NCBI GenBank assembly: GCA_964471755.1
Contig: CAYYJM010000171.1
Span: forward strand, 1 to 13,651
From: CAYYJM01 sp964471755
Lineage (GTDB): Bacteria; Planctomycetota; Planctomycetia; Gemmatales; Gemmataceae
Direction: 5' to 3'
DNA: 13,651 bases
Positions 1 through 7,459 of the stretch are shown piece by piece (the first letter of the stretch is position 1; each line of letters starts with the position of its first letter). The notes below the pieces were generated by a model. It was not told where the DNA came from. It was given only the letters and a program-made list of their open reading frames with translations, and made no database searches. Position numbers and translations under genes: made by a program.

Positions 1-288
1 CGCGAGAAGTATCCCGAGGTCTTCGTCATCGACGAACTGCGCTGCATCTACTGCGGCATGTGCGAGCAGGCCTGCCCGGTCGATGCCATTGAGCTGACGA
101 CGATCTACGACATCACCGGGCTGACGCGCGAAGAGATGATGTTCGACAAGGAGAAGCTCCTGAGCGTCTTCGATCAGACGAAGGACACGCCGAAGAATCC
201 GGTCCGGACCCGAGGCGGTCGTCTGGGCGTCGCGTCCGAGTTGGCCGAGGCCGGCCCGACGGTGTCCTCGACTGCGAACCAGAGTTGA
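1..288 (+). CDS. nuoI: NADH-quinone oxidoreductase subunit I, C-terminal part
   Basis: This is the 3' end of the gene for the ferredoxin-like 8Fe subunit of complex I, which passes electrons through clusters N6a and N6b towards N2 and the quinone on the cytoplasmic face of the membrane. The frame is open from base 1, and 95 codons are visible before the TGA at 286-288. Visible residues 15-26 read CIYCGMCEQACP, the CxxCxxCxxxCP motif of the second 4Fe-4S cluster, followed by VDAIEL, which is typical of NuoI. The first cluster motif lies outside the window. After the cluster comes a region that fits NuoI (ITGLTREEMMFDKEKLL), then a low-complexity Ala/Ser/Gly tail that looks lineage-specific. 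The gene precedes nuoJ by 97 bp, a gap filled mainly by an inverted repeat. The identification is firm from the motif and from the J-K-L-M-N order that follows. Confidence 0.95.
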   Translation, partial: REKYPEVFVIDELRCIYCGMCEQACPVDAIELTTIYDITGLTREEMMFDKEKLLSVFDQTKDTPKNPVRTRGGRLGVASELAEAGPTVSSTANQS

Positions 289-294
289 CGGGGC

Positions 295-373
295 GGCGAG
301 CGTGGGGCGTCAGCCCCATGACTGCCGGGACGCTGCCAGGAGAAGATCATGGGGCTGACGCCCCACGCTCGCC
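295..373. repeat. Long inverted repeat, copy 1 (nuoI/nuoJ gap)
   Basis: Two perfect 27-bp arms at 295-321 and 347-373 flank a 25-nt loop. The left arm begins GGCGAGCGTGGGGCGTC and ends CCCCATGA. Exactly the same arm sequence recurs at 3975-4001 and 4013-4039. In RNA it would form a very stable stem between the nuoI stop and the nuoJ ribosome site, which begins just beyond the right arm. It resembles REP/BIME-type dispersed palindromes. No U-tract follows, so it is not a typical intrinsic terminator. Confidence 0.93.
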
Positions 374-385
374 AGGAAAAGGACC

Positions 386-1540
386 ATGTGGGAATCGTTG
401 CGACAAAACTGGGCGTTGCTGCTGCCGCTGGCGACGGGTGCCCTGGCGGTGCTAACCCTGCTCCCCCAGCCGCGCCGCTGGCCGAGCTGGATCGGCATCG
501 GTCTACTCATCGTGACCTTCGGCCTGGCCTGCGCCAGGATCGGTTCGGTCGCGGGTCTTGACCAGGCCCTGTTCTACGGCTTCAGCTTCGTCGCCATCGT
601 CTCCGGCCTGCTGCTCGTCACCCAGACGCAGCCGGCCCGGGCGGCACTTTCGTTCACGCTCGTCGTCCTCGCGACGAGCGGACTCTTTCTGCTGCTGGCC
701 GCCCCGTTTCTGTTCGCGGCGTCGATCATCGTTTACGCCGGGGCCATCGTCGTCACGTTCCTGTTCGTGCTGATGCTCGCCCAGCAGACCGGCCGGGACA
801 ATGCCGATCTGCGTTCGCGGGAACCGCTGCTGTCGGCCGTCACTGGCTTCGTCCTGCTCGGCACGCTCTTCTACCTGATCCAGCGAGATGAGCAGACTCC
901 GAAACCTCCGACGGCGGACCCGGTGGCGAACGCGGCCGTGCCGGTCGTCGAATTCCAGCGTCTGACCGACCTGGCCGGGCGAGCGGCTGCGGCCCCCTCG
1001 GGCGAGATTCTGCGTCAACTCGTTGAGACAGCCACGGTCGAGGATCAGGGCATGAAGAAGGCCCTGCCCCAGCTGTTCAAGGAACGCTTCCTGGAACTGT
1101 CGATTCAGGAGGGGACGCTCGATCCGCAGGCTCTCCTGTTCAAGCATCGCAAGATGCTCAACGACCGGATCGAGACGGAATTCGATACGCCCTGGCTCAC
1201 GCTTCCACAGGACAACACGTCCGCCACGCTGGAGAGTCGGCGAACGCTGCTCCGCAAACTGCATGACATCGGTATCGATGCCCTGGCCCTGGTGCCACGG
1301 GAACGGGCACGGAAGCTGTCCACGTTCAGCGGCCCGGTGGGCGTCCCGGCCAGCGACCTGCGGCGTGGCCCGGATGGCGTGCCAGCCCTGCCCGCTCAGA
1401 ACGCGGCCTACCTGGGCAAGTCGCTTTTCACCGATTACCTGCTGGCCGTCGAGTTGGGCGGCATTTTGCTCCTCGTCGCCGTCGTCGGGGCCATCGTCAT
1501 CGCCCAGCGCCAGGACGAGCAAGGCAAGGAGATCGCATGA
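386..1540 (+). CDS. nuoJ: NADH-quinone oxidoreductase subunit J with a large insertion
   Basis: This is a membrane subunit of complex I (ND6 homologue) next to the quinone chamber; its third canonical helix helps couple electron transfer to proton pumping. At 384 residues it is about twice the usual 170-200. Two extra N-terminal helices (about 11-27 and 35-50) precede the canonical core: helices at about 62-80, 87-106, 107-131 and 149-165. The core includes IIVYAGAIVVTFLFVLM (114-130) with the conserved Tyr (Y117) of the pi-bulge helix. Residues about 168-342 are a hydrophilic insert with Glu/Lys-rich probably helical stretches. The last helix follows (LGKSLFTDYLLAVELGG, 343-359, running to about 374), as in other NuoJ proteins. 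The positive-inside pattern suggests that the insert faces the periplasm, which is an inference. The ATG at 386 is preceded by AGGAAAAGGA, and the stop overlaps the nuoK start as ATGA. Confidence 0.95.
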   Translation: MWESLRQNWALLLPLATGALAVLTLLPQPRRWPSWIGIGLLIVTFGLACARIGSVAGLDQALFYGFSFVAIVSGLLLVTQTQPARAALSFTLVVLATSGLFLLLAAPFLFAASIIVYAGAIVVTFLFVLMLAQQTGRDNADLRSREPLLSAVTGFVLLGTLFYLIQRDEQTPKPPTADPVANAAVPVVEFQRLTDLAGRAAAAPSGEILRQLVETATVEDQGMKKALPQLFKERFLELSIQEGTLDPQALLFKHRKMLNDRIETEFDTPWLTLPQDNTSATLESRRTLLRKLHDIGIDALALVPRERARKLSTFSGPVGVPASDLRRGPDGVPALPAQNAAYLGKSLFTDYLLAVELGGILLLVAVVGAIVIAQRQDEQGKEIA

Positions 1541-1953
1541 CTCTGCACCATTACCTGTACGTCGGCGCGATTCTGTTCGTGCTGGGCGTGGTTGGTTTCC
1601 TGGCGCGGCGCAACCTGATCCTGATGATCCTCTCGGCCGAGTTGATGATCCAGGGGGTGGCGGTCAACCTGGTGGCGTTCGCTCGCTTCCAGGGTAATCT
1701 GCAAGGCCAGGCGTTCGTCTTGTTCCTCTTGACGCTGGCGGCCTGCGAGGCGGCCATCGCCCTGGCGGTGATCCTGATGCTGTACCGGAAGCGCGGCACG
1801 CTCGACGTGTCGATCTGGCAGGACCTGCGTGAGCCGGACCAGGAACCGACCGTGGACGAGGAGCCGTTGCCGCCGGCGGAGCCGGAGGAGAAGTGGCCGC
1901 GTTTGCCGCCGGCCGGCATCGAGCCGGAACGCGAGGAGGTTACCCGTGTCTGA
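1537..1953 (+). CDS. nuoK: NADH-quinone oxidoreductase subunit K with acidic C-terminal tail
   Basis: This is the three-helix membrane subunit of complex I (ND4L homologue), which carries two buried glutamates in the proton pathway. Helices lie at about 6-23, 27-49 and 59-83. Glu35 (in ILSAELM) and Glu71 (in AACEAAIALAV) match the two essential glutamates of the family (E36 and E72 in E. coli numbering). The usual length is about 100 residues. Here residues about 100-138 form an extra hydrophilic tail rich in Pro and Glu (for example EEPLPPAEPEE), probably disordered and, from the family topology, probably cytoplasmic. The start ATG overlaps the nuoJ stop and the stop overlaps the nuoL GTG start, so translation of J, K and L is probably coupled. 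Confidence 0.96.
   Translation: MTLHHYLYVGAILFVLGVVGFLARRNLILMILSAELMIQGVAVNLVAFARFQGNLQGQAFVLFLLTLAACEAAIALAVILMLYRKRGTLDVSIWQDLREPDQEPTVDEEPLPPAEPEEKWPRLPPAGIEPEREEVTRV
1933..1948 (+). promoter_or_regulatory. Ribosome binding site and GTG start of nuoL
   Basis: GAGGAGG at 1933-1939 is a near-perfect Shine-Dalgarno, six bases before the GTG at 1946. It fixes the nuoL start, because translation from this GTG gives the expected N-terminus of the family (LWLIPVLPLLAALI), while the open frame further upstream simply overlaps nuoK. Confidence 0.85.
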
Positions 1954-3965
1954 TGTCGGTTCGATCCTCTGGCTGATCCCGGTTCTGCCGCTGCTGGCCG
2001 CCCTGATCATTGGCCTGCTCGGCCCCACCGTGCTGCGCCGTTACAGCCACTGGCCGGCCATCCTCGCCATCGCCGGTTCGTTCATCGTGTCCGTCCTGGT
2101 CTACCAGGCCGTCAACGCCGCCGCCGCGCCCCACGAGGGGGCGGCCGCCCACGTCGAGGTGGCCGCCGGTGAGGCGAAGCACGAGGCCCGGCCGCCCTCG
2201 CCACGGGCGTATTATCCGTGGATGGAGATCGGCAACGTGAGCGTCGGCGTGACCCTGCGGGCGGACGCGCTCAGCTCCATGATGGTGGTCATGGTGACGT
2301 TCATCAGCCTGCTCATCTTCATCTACGCTCGCGGCTACATGGAAGGCGACGAGGGCTATCCCCGCTTCTATGTGGGCATGGCTCTGTTCGTCTTCTCGAT
2401 GAGCATGCTGGTCCTGGGCGACAATCTGCTCCTGCTCTATCTGGGCTGGGAAGGCGTGGGTCTGTGCAGCTATCTGCTGATCGGGCACTGGTTCACCAAA
2501 CCGATCGCGGCGGAGGCGGCCCGCAAGGCCTTCCTGGTCAACCGCATCGGCGACATCGGCCTGATGCTCGGCGTGCTGCTGCTGTGGGCGTACTGCGGTG
2601 CGTTCACCTACGACGCGATCTTCGAGAAGGTGCCGACGCTCCCGTCCGGGGTGGCCTTCGCCGCCTGTTTGCTGCTGTTCTGTGGCGCGATGGGCAAGTC
2701 GGCCCAGTTCCCGCTGCACGTCTGGCTNNNNNNNNNNGCCGGAGGCCCAACTCGTCGTCGGCATCATCGGCGGCATCACCGCCCTGATGTCGGCCCTGAT
2801 CGCCCTGACACAGAACGACCTCAAGCGGGTGCTGGCCTACTCAACCCTGAGCCAGCTCGGCTACATGTTCATGGCCCTGGGAGCCGGCGTTCACGGCTCG
2901 TCGGGCAGCATCGTGACCTTCGCCGTCATCGCGGCGATGTTCCATCTGTTCACGCACGCCTTCTTCAAGGCCCTGCTCTTCCTCAGTGCCGGCAGCGTGA
3001 TGCACTCGATGGGTCACGTCATCGACATGCGGCGATTCAGCGGTCTGCGTCACGTCATGCCGATCACGCACTGGACGTTCCTGATCGGAGCCCTGGCTCT
3101 GACTGGCTTTCCACTGCTATCCGGTTTCTGGAGCAAGGACGAGATTCTCCTGGCCCTGATGAAGGCGAGTACGATCAGCCCGCATTATGGCTGGGCCTAC
3201 ACGCTTCTCTGGGTACTGGCCCTGGCGACGGTGTTCCTGACAGGGTTCTACACCTTCCGGGCCTACTTCATGACCTTCTGGGGTCCGCTCGTCGTGCCCC
3301 CGGAGGCCGACGAACACGGACACGGCCACGACACCCATGCGGACGGGCATGCTCCGTCGCATGGTCATGCACCGTCGCACGGTCACGCTCACGAACACAA
3401 GCCGGCCGCGCCGGCTGGCGAGCGGAAGCTGAAGCCGAGCTACGAGTCGCCGCTGGTCATGACCATTCCGCTGGTCATCCTGGCGGTCTTCGCCGCTGGT
3501 GTGGGCCTGCTGCTGGGACCGGCACATATCTTCGCCCACTTCCTGGAGCTGTCGCCCGGCTTCCCGGAGGAGACGCCCGTTGGCCTGGACCTGCTCGGGA
3601 TGGCACTCTCAAGCCTCATCGCGCTGGCGGGCATCGCGCTGGCGTACTACTTCTACGTCGCCGCACCGACCGTTCCGGAGAAGTGGGCGAAAGCGGTGCC
3701 GGGGCTGTATCAACTGTCGTTCAATCGCTTCTACCTGGACGAGATTTACGTCGCGTTCCTGGTCGCGCCAGCGCGCGGGTTCGCTTATCTCTGTCGGGTC
3801 ATCGACCATAACCTGGTCGATGGTCTGGTGGACGTGATCGGCAACATTCCGCGGGCGATCGGTTATCTGTTCCGGCCCGTGCAGAACGGCCTGGTACAGT
3901 TCTACGCCCTGGCGATGGTGCTGGCGTTGAGTATCTTCCTGCTGGCCCTGGTGCGCTCCCTGTAA
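1946..3965 (+). CDS. nuoL: NADH-quinone oxidoreductase subunit L, interrupted by an assembly gap
   Basis: This is the distal antiporter-like proton pump of complex I (ND5 homologue), with the long C-terminal lateral helix. The first 261 codons (to 2727) include YLGWEGVGLCSYLLIG with Glu169 and GKSAQFPLHVWL with Lys251, which match the conserved TM5 Glu and TM7 Lys. Ten Ns follow. The frame then resumes at 2739 as PEAQLVVGIIGG and LAYSTLSQLGYMF, followed by FWSKDEIL (Lys codon 3135-3137), the TM12 lysine. The frames on the two sides do not match through 10 bases. About 35-40 residues, including the usual PDAMEGPTPVSALIHAATM block, are missing, so the gap is unsized. A His-rich loop lies at 3315-3398, and an Ala/His/Glu-rich loop at residues 58-88. 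The start is GTG, overlapping nuoK by 8 bp. The visible parts plus the missing block give about 700 residues, longer than the 613 of E. coli. Confidence 0.95.
2728..2737. other. Assembly gap (10 N) inside nuoL
   Basis: A run of ten Ns lies between VWL and PEAQLVV of NuoL. The reading frame differs on the two sides, and the most conserved block of the family is absent, so the Ns are a placeholder for roughly 105-120 missing bases (estimated from the family alignment as remembered), not ten unknown bases. Confidence 0.95.
3315..3398 (+). other. His-rich loop coding segment in nuoL
   Basis: This 28-codon stretch encodes 11 histidines with the spacing HGHGHDTH and two HAPSHG units in tandem. It lies between the helix ending FRAYFMTFWG and the helix starting ESPLVMTIPLVIL. 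Shorter His-containing loops are known at this place in other NuoL proteins. It could bind metal ions, but nothing in the sequence shows that it does. Confidence 0.9.
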
Positions 3966-3974
3966 CCGGGAATG

Positions 3975-4039
3975 GGCGAGCGTGGGGCGTCAGCCCCATG
4001 AGTTTGGAGCTGTCATGGGGCTGACGCCCCACGCTCGCC
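3975..4039. repeat. Long inverted repeat, copy 2 (nuoL/nuoM gap)
   Basis: The same perfect 27-bp arms as copy 1 occur at 3975-4001 and 4013-4039, here around an 11-nt loop. The arms are identical between copies while the loops differ in length and sequence. The element begins 9 bases after the nuoL stop and ends 6 bases before the nuoM Shine-Dalgarno, and it fills most of the gap between the two genes. Confidence 0.93.
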
Positions 4040-4058
4040 GTGACGAAGGAACCTCCGA

Positions 4059-5676
4059 ATGCCTGGTTTGCTCATCCTCTTGCTGTTTCTGCCGCTGGCC
4101 GGCACCATTGCCGTGGCGCTGCTTGGCTCGAAGCGGCCGGGTGTCGTCCGCTGGACGGCCCTGCTGACGACGATCGTCACCTTCGTACTGGCGCTGATCG
4201 CCACGATCGGCTGGGTGTCGGTGCGCGGACAGACCGATCCTGGCCTGACGACGACGTTCAAACCGATCTACGAGACGCGCTTCGACCTGTTGCAGTTTCG
4301 CGAGGGCAGCAACGTCCAGTTCTTCATCGGCCTGGACGGCATCAACGTCTGGCTGATCCTGCTGACCGCCTTCCTGATGGTGCCGTCGGTCCTGGTCTCG
4401 TGGACGGCGGTGACCGATCGCGTCGGCGAATACTACGCCTGGCTGCTGGCCCTGGCGACCGGCATGATCGGCGTCTTCCTCGCCTTCGACGTGATCCTGT
4501 TCTACGTCTTCTTCGAGCTGACGCTGGTGCCGCTCTTCTTCCTGATCGGCATCTGGGGCGGTCCTGATCGCGATTACGCCGCGAAGAAATTCTTCATCTA
4601 CACCCTGACCGGGTCGCTCATCACGCTGGTCGGCATCCTCGGGATGGTGCTGACGGTCGCCCTGCAAACGGGCACGCTCACCTTCTCGATCCCCGAGTTG
4701 GTGACCCTGGTCAACGCCGAGACGGTGAAGGACCCCGTCTTCTGGCGGGCGGTGCAGGGCTGGGTCTTCGTGGCGTTGTTCGCCGGCTTCGCGGTCAAGG
4801 TACCGCTGGTGCCGTTGCACACCTGGCTGCCGCTGGCCCACGTCGAGGCTCCGACGGCCGGCTCCGTCCTGCTGGCCGGCGTCCTGCTGAAGCTCGGCAC
4901 CTACGGCTTCCTGCGCCTGGCGATTCCGCTCTGCCCGGACGCCAGCCTGGCCATCGGCACACCGCTGATCTGCTGGCTGGCTCTGTGCCCTGGCCCAGGA
5001 CGACATCAAGAAGATGGTCGCCTACTCGTCGGTGGGTCACCTCGGCTTCGCGATGGTCGGCCTGTTCGCCCTGAACGAGGTCGGCATGGCCGGCAGCCTG
5101 ATGCAGATGATCAACCACGGCCTCTCGACCGGCGGTTTGTTCCTTCTTGTCGGCATGCTCTACGAGCGCTATCACACCCGGCACATGGACGACTACAGCG
5201 GCATGGGTGCCCGGCTGAAAGTCCTGGGCGTGTTCATGATGATCATCATCCTGTCGAGCATCGGCCTGCCTGGGCTGAACGGCTTCGTCGGCGAGTTCCT
5301 CGTCCTGGCCGGCATGTGGAGCTTCCAGGGCAATCAGGTGAACGCCTGGCTGATCACCGCCCTGACGCTGACGGGCGTGCTGCTCGGGGCGTGGTATCTG
5401 TTGACGATGTTCATGCGGGTGTTCTGCGGCCCGGTCCGCGAGCCGCACCACGACGGGCATGAGCCGGTCAAGGATCTCAACTTCCGTGAATGGGCGACGC
5501 TCCTGCCGATCGCGGTCGTCTGTCTGTGGCTGGGGGTCTACCCGCAGCCGGTACTCGATTCAATGAAGCCCGAACTGAAGCTGGTGGCGGGAATCACCGC
5601 CCGGGCCCACGACCGCGCGGAGAAGGCATCGGTAGCCCTGGCGGTTCCGATTAACCAGGTCGCGGCGAGCGAGTGA
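4059..5676 (+). CDS. nuoM: NADH-quinone oxidoreductase subunit M, broken frame as sequenced
   Basis: This is the middle antiporter-like proton pump of complex I (ND4 homologue). AAGGA at 4046-4050 precedes the ATG by 8 bases. Key residues are visible: Glu153 (FFELTLVPLFF), Lys247 (KVPLVPLHTWLPLAHVEAP), Lys278 (LLKLGTYGFLRLA) and, after the break, the Glu of GFVGEFLVL (codon 5293-5295). Up to about 4979 the protein reads in frame with the start. From 4981 the true frame is shifted: LCALAQDDIKKMVAYSS and onward to the TGA at 5674-5676. The family normally has about nine more residues between the Trp-Leu before the break and the Ala-Gln after it, so about 26 bases (a number of the form 3n+2) appear to be lost. 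As written the product would be truncated. Given the clean sequence elsewhere and the gap in nuoL, an assembly error is more likely than a real pseudogene. The C-terminus carries a short Ala-rich extension. Confidence 0.94.
4974..4986 (+). other. Frame break and probable small deletion in nuoM
   Basis: The bases TGGCTGGCTCTG contain the switch from the start frame (ICWL) to the downstream frame (LCALAQ). The conserved GVIGI-YGA-like stretch of the family is missing at this point. The repeated GGCT could mark a collapsed or deleted segment. Confidence 0.85.
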
Positions 5677-5688
5677 GGAGAACCTGTG
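5675..5688 (+). promoter_or_regulatory. Ribosome binding site and GTG start of nuoN
   Basis: GAGGAG at 5675-5680 overlaps the nuoM TGA stop (5674-5676) and lies five bases before the GTG at 5686. This arrangement supports the GTG start and implies translational coupling of nuoM and nuoN. Confidence 0.8.
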
Positions 5689-7380
5689 GACGCATCCGTT
5701 GTCGCCGGCCTGAAGGGCTTTGTCTCGCAGTTGCTGCCCGAGATCATCCTGATCGTGGCGGCCTGTGTTCTGTTTCTGGGTAGCACGTTTCGGGCCTGCC
5801 GGAACACCTGGGGCTGGGTCGCCTTTCTCGGCCTGCTCCTGGCCGGCGCTGGCCTGGCCTGCACCTGGACGACCGTTCCGACCGTCGAGACGCTCCAGGG
5901 TCGGCTCGACACGCTGGCCGGTTCGCTCGACCAGTCCGAGAACCTCAGCGCGTTCGCTCAGCAGAGCAACACCCTGAACGCGATGCTCTACAGCTCTCCG
6001 GTCCTGCACTCGGACCTCGGTCTGTGGATCAAGCTCATCGCCCTGGTCGGTGGTCTACTGCTGGTCTGGATGTCGTGGGATCAGGTGCCGTCGCGATATG
6101 CGGGGGAGTATCACGCCTGCCTGCTGCTGATCACGGCCGGCATCGGCCTGACTGGCACGGCGAACGAGCTGGTCACGCTCTTTCTGGCGCTGGAGATGAT
6201 CTCCATCCCGACGTACGTGCTGCTCTACCTGCCGCGGGCCGACGCCCAGGCGCAGGAAGCGGCGATGAAGTATTTCCTGCTGAGCGTCTTCTCGGCCGGC
6301 CTGATGCTGTTCGGCTTCAGCTACCTTTACGGCCTGGCCGGGACGACGAACCTGACGGCGATCGTGGACTGGCTGTCGGCCAACACCAACGCACCGAGCG
6401 GAGCGGGCCTGCTGGGTCTGCCGCTGGTGGCGATCCTGCTGATCGTGGCCGGCCTCGGCTTCAAGATCGCGGCGGTACCCTTCCACTTCTACGCTCCGGA
6501 CGTGTACCAGGGCACACCGACGGCTGGAGCCGCCCTGCTGGCGTTCGCGCCGAAGGTGGCCGGCTTCATCGCTCTGGCTCGCGTCCTGGGACTGTTCGCG
6601 CCGGTGTCCGATGTCGGTCGGATTCTGCCCCTGCAACTGCCGTTGCTGCTGTGGATTCTCGCCGCCGTGACCATGACGCTGGGCAACATCCTGGCCCTGT
6701 TGCAGGACAACGTCAAGCGACTGCTCGCCTATTCGAGCGTGGCCCATGCCGGCTACATGCTCATCGCCCTGGCGGTGGCTCCAAAGCTCGCCGGCAGCGG
6801 CGCGGTCGGCGGCGTCGAGGCGATCGTCTTCTACCTGATGTCGTACGCCCTGATGACGATCGGTGCCTTCGCGATCCTGGCCTGGCTCAGCACGCCGGAG
6901 CGGCCGGCCGATCAGATCGACGACCTGGCCGGAGTCGGCCGAAGTCATCCGGTGGCGGGCCTGGCGTTCGTGCTGTTCCTGTTCAGCCTCATCGGCATTC
7001 CGCTGACGGCCGGCTTCATGGGCAAGTTGCTCGTCTTCCTGGGGGCCCTGCAGGTGCCGTACACTCCGGGCGACGAGGCCCAGTTGAACCAGTACCGCCT
7101 CTATGCCACGCTCGTGGTGATCGGGGCGATCAACGCGGCGATCGGCGGCTACTATTACCTGCGGATCATCGGCGTGATGTACCTGCGTGACGCGATCAAG
7201 CCGCTGCCGACGAAGCGGCCGGCCCCGGTGCTGGCGACGATCGCCGTGTGTGCCCTGCTGACGCTGGCCGGCGGGATCTATCCCGACCCGGTGGTGCGGG
7301 CGCTGAAGAAGGCGGTGAGCGGTCCGACCGGCGTGGTCCAGGCGGAAGCGCCAGCTCCCGGCCTGGCCCAGCGCGATTGA
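5686..7380 (+). CDS. nuoN: NADH-quinone oxidoreductase subunit N
   Basis: This is the antiporter-like proton pump of complex I nearest to the quinone site (ND2 homologue). It has 564 residues, against 485 in E. coli. Conserved features are Glu170 in LFLALEMISIPTYVLLYL, Lys260 in GLGFKIAAVPFHFYAPDVYQG, Lys290 in LLAFAPKVAGF, the motif RLLAYSSVAHAGYML (345-359), and Lys447 in GFMGKLLVF, where NuoM has Glu. An extended hydrophilic loop lies at about 64-108 (with TLQGRLDTLAGSLDQSENLS) between early helices, about 40 residues longer than in E. coli by remembered comparison. The C-terminal tail after the last helix is short and Ala/Pro-rich. It is the last gene of the operon: the next gene converges on it, with a strong hairpin between them. 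Confidence 0.96.
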   Translation: MDASVVAGLKGFVSQLLPEIILIVAACVLFLGSTFRACRNTWGWVAFLGLLLAGAGLACTWTTVPTVETLQGRLDTLAGSLDQSENLSAFAQQSNTLNAMLYSSPVLHSDLGLWIKLIALVGGLLLVWMSWDQVPSRYAGEYHACLLLITAGIGLTGTANELVTLFLALEMISIPTYVLLYLPRADAQAQEAAMKYFLLSVFSAGLMLFGFSYLYGLAGTTNLTAIVDWLSANTNAPSGAGLLGLPLVAILLIVAGLGFKIAAVPFHFYAPDVYQGTPTAGAALLAFAPKVAGFIALARVLGLFAPVSDVGRILPLQLPLLLWILAAVTMTLGNILALLQDNVKRLLAYSSVAHAGYMLIALAVAPKLAGSGAVGGVEAIVFYLMSYALMTIGAFAILAWLSTPERPADQIDDLAGVGRSHPVAGLAFVLFLFSLIGIPLTAGFMGKLLVFLGALQVPYTPGDEAQLNQYRLYATLVVIGAINAAIGGYYYLRIIGVMYLRDAIKPLPTKRPAPVLATIAVCALLTLAGGIYPDPVVRALKKAVSGPTGVVQAEAPAPGLAQRD

Positions 7381-7398
7381 GCGCGGAGTCGGAGCGCG

Positions 7399-7452
7399 GA
7401 GCCCGCAGCGCAAGCAAGGGTGTTTTCATTCCCTTGCTTGCGCTGTGGGCTC
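7399..7452. terminator. Hairpin between convergent genes, possible bidirectional terminator
   Basis: Arms 7399-7420 and 7431-7452 (22 bp, one mismatch) flank the 10-nt loop TGTTTTCATT. The core AGCGCAAGCAAGGG pairs with CCCTTGCTTGCGCT. An outer pair of perfect 10-bp arms (CGCGGAGTCG at 7382-7391 and its complement at 7472-7481) encloses it, the right outer arm lying in the 3' end of the minus-strand gene. It sits between two convergent stops, as expected for a shared terminator, but neither side has a clear T-run. It may instead be a dispersed repeat used as an end signal. Confidence 0.6.
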
Positions 7453-7459
7453 CCTTCGT

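Noticed and set aside
349..561. Small open frame starting inside the first palindrome (MGLTPHAR...), with a similar one at 3982-4167.
   Set aside because: The shared N-terminal residues come only from the repeat arm; the rest is out of frame with nuoJ and nuoM and has no coding character.
503..1522. Long minus-strand open frame opposite nuoJ, with similar ones opposite nuoL (1940-2824), nuoM (3990-5009) and nuoN (6055-7413).
   Set aside because: All lie opposite clearly conserved complex I genes and encode Arg/Gln/His-rich products typical of antisense frames in GC-rich DNA.
295..4039. The two palindromic repeats as a CRISPR array or as ends of a transposon carrying nuoJKL.
   Set aside because: There are only two units 3.6 kb apart, each an inverted repeat in itself, with no cas or transposase gene and no target-site duplication seen. 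The enclosed genes are in their normal operon order.
4974..4986. Programmed ribosomal frameshifting in nuoM.
   Set aside because: There is no slippery heptamer, and a simple frameshift would not restore the roughly nine conserved residues that are missing.
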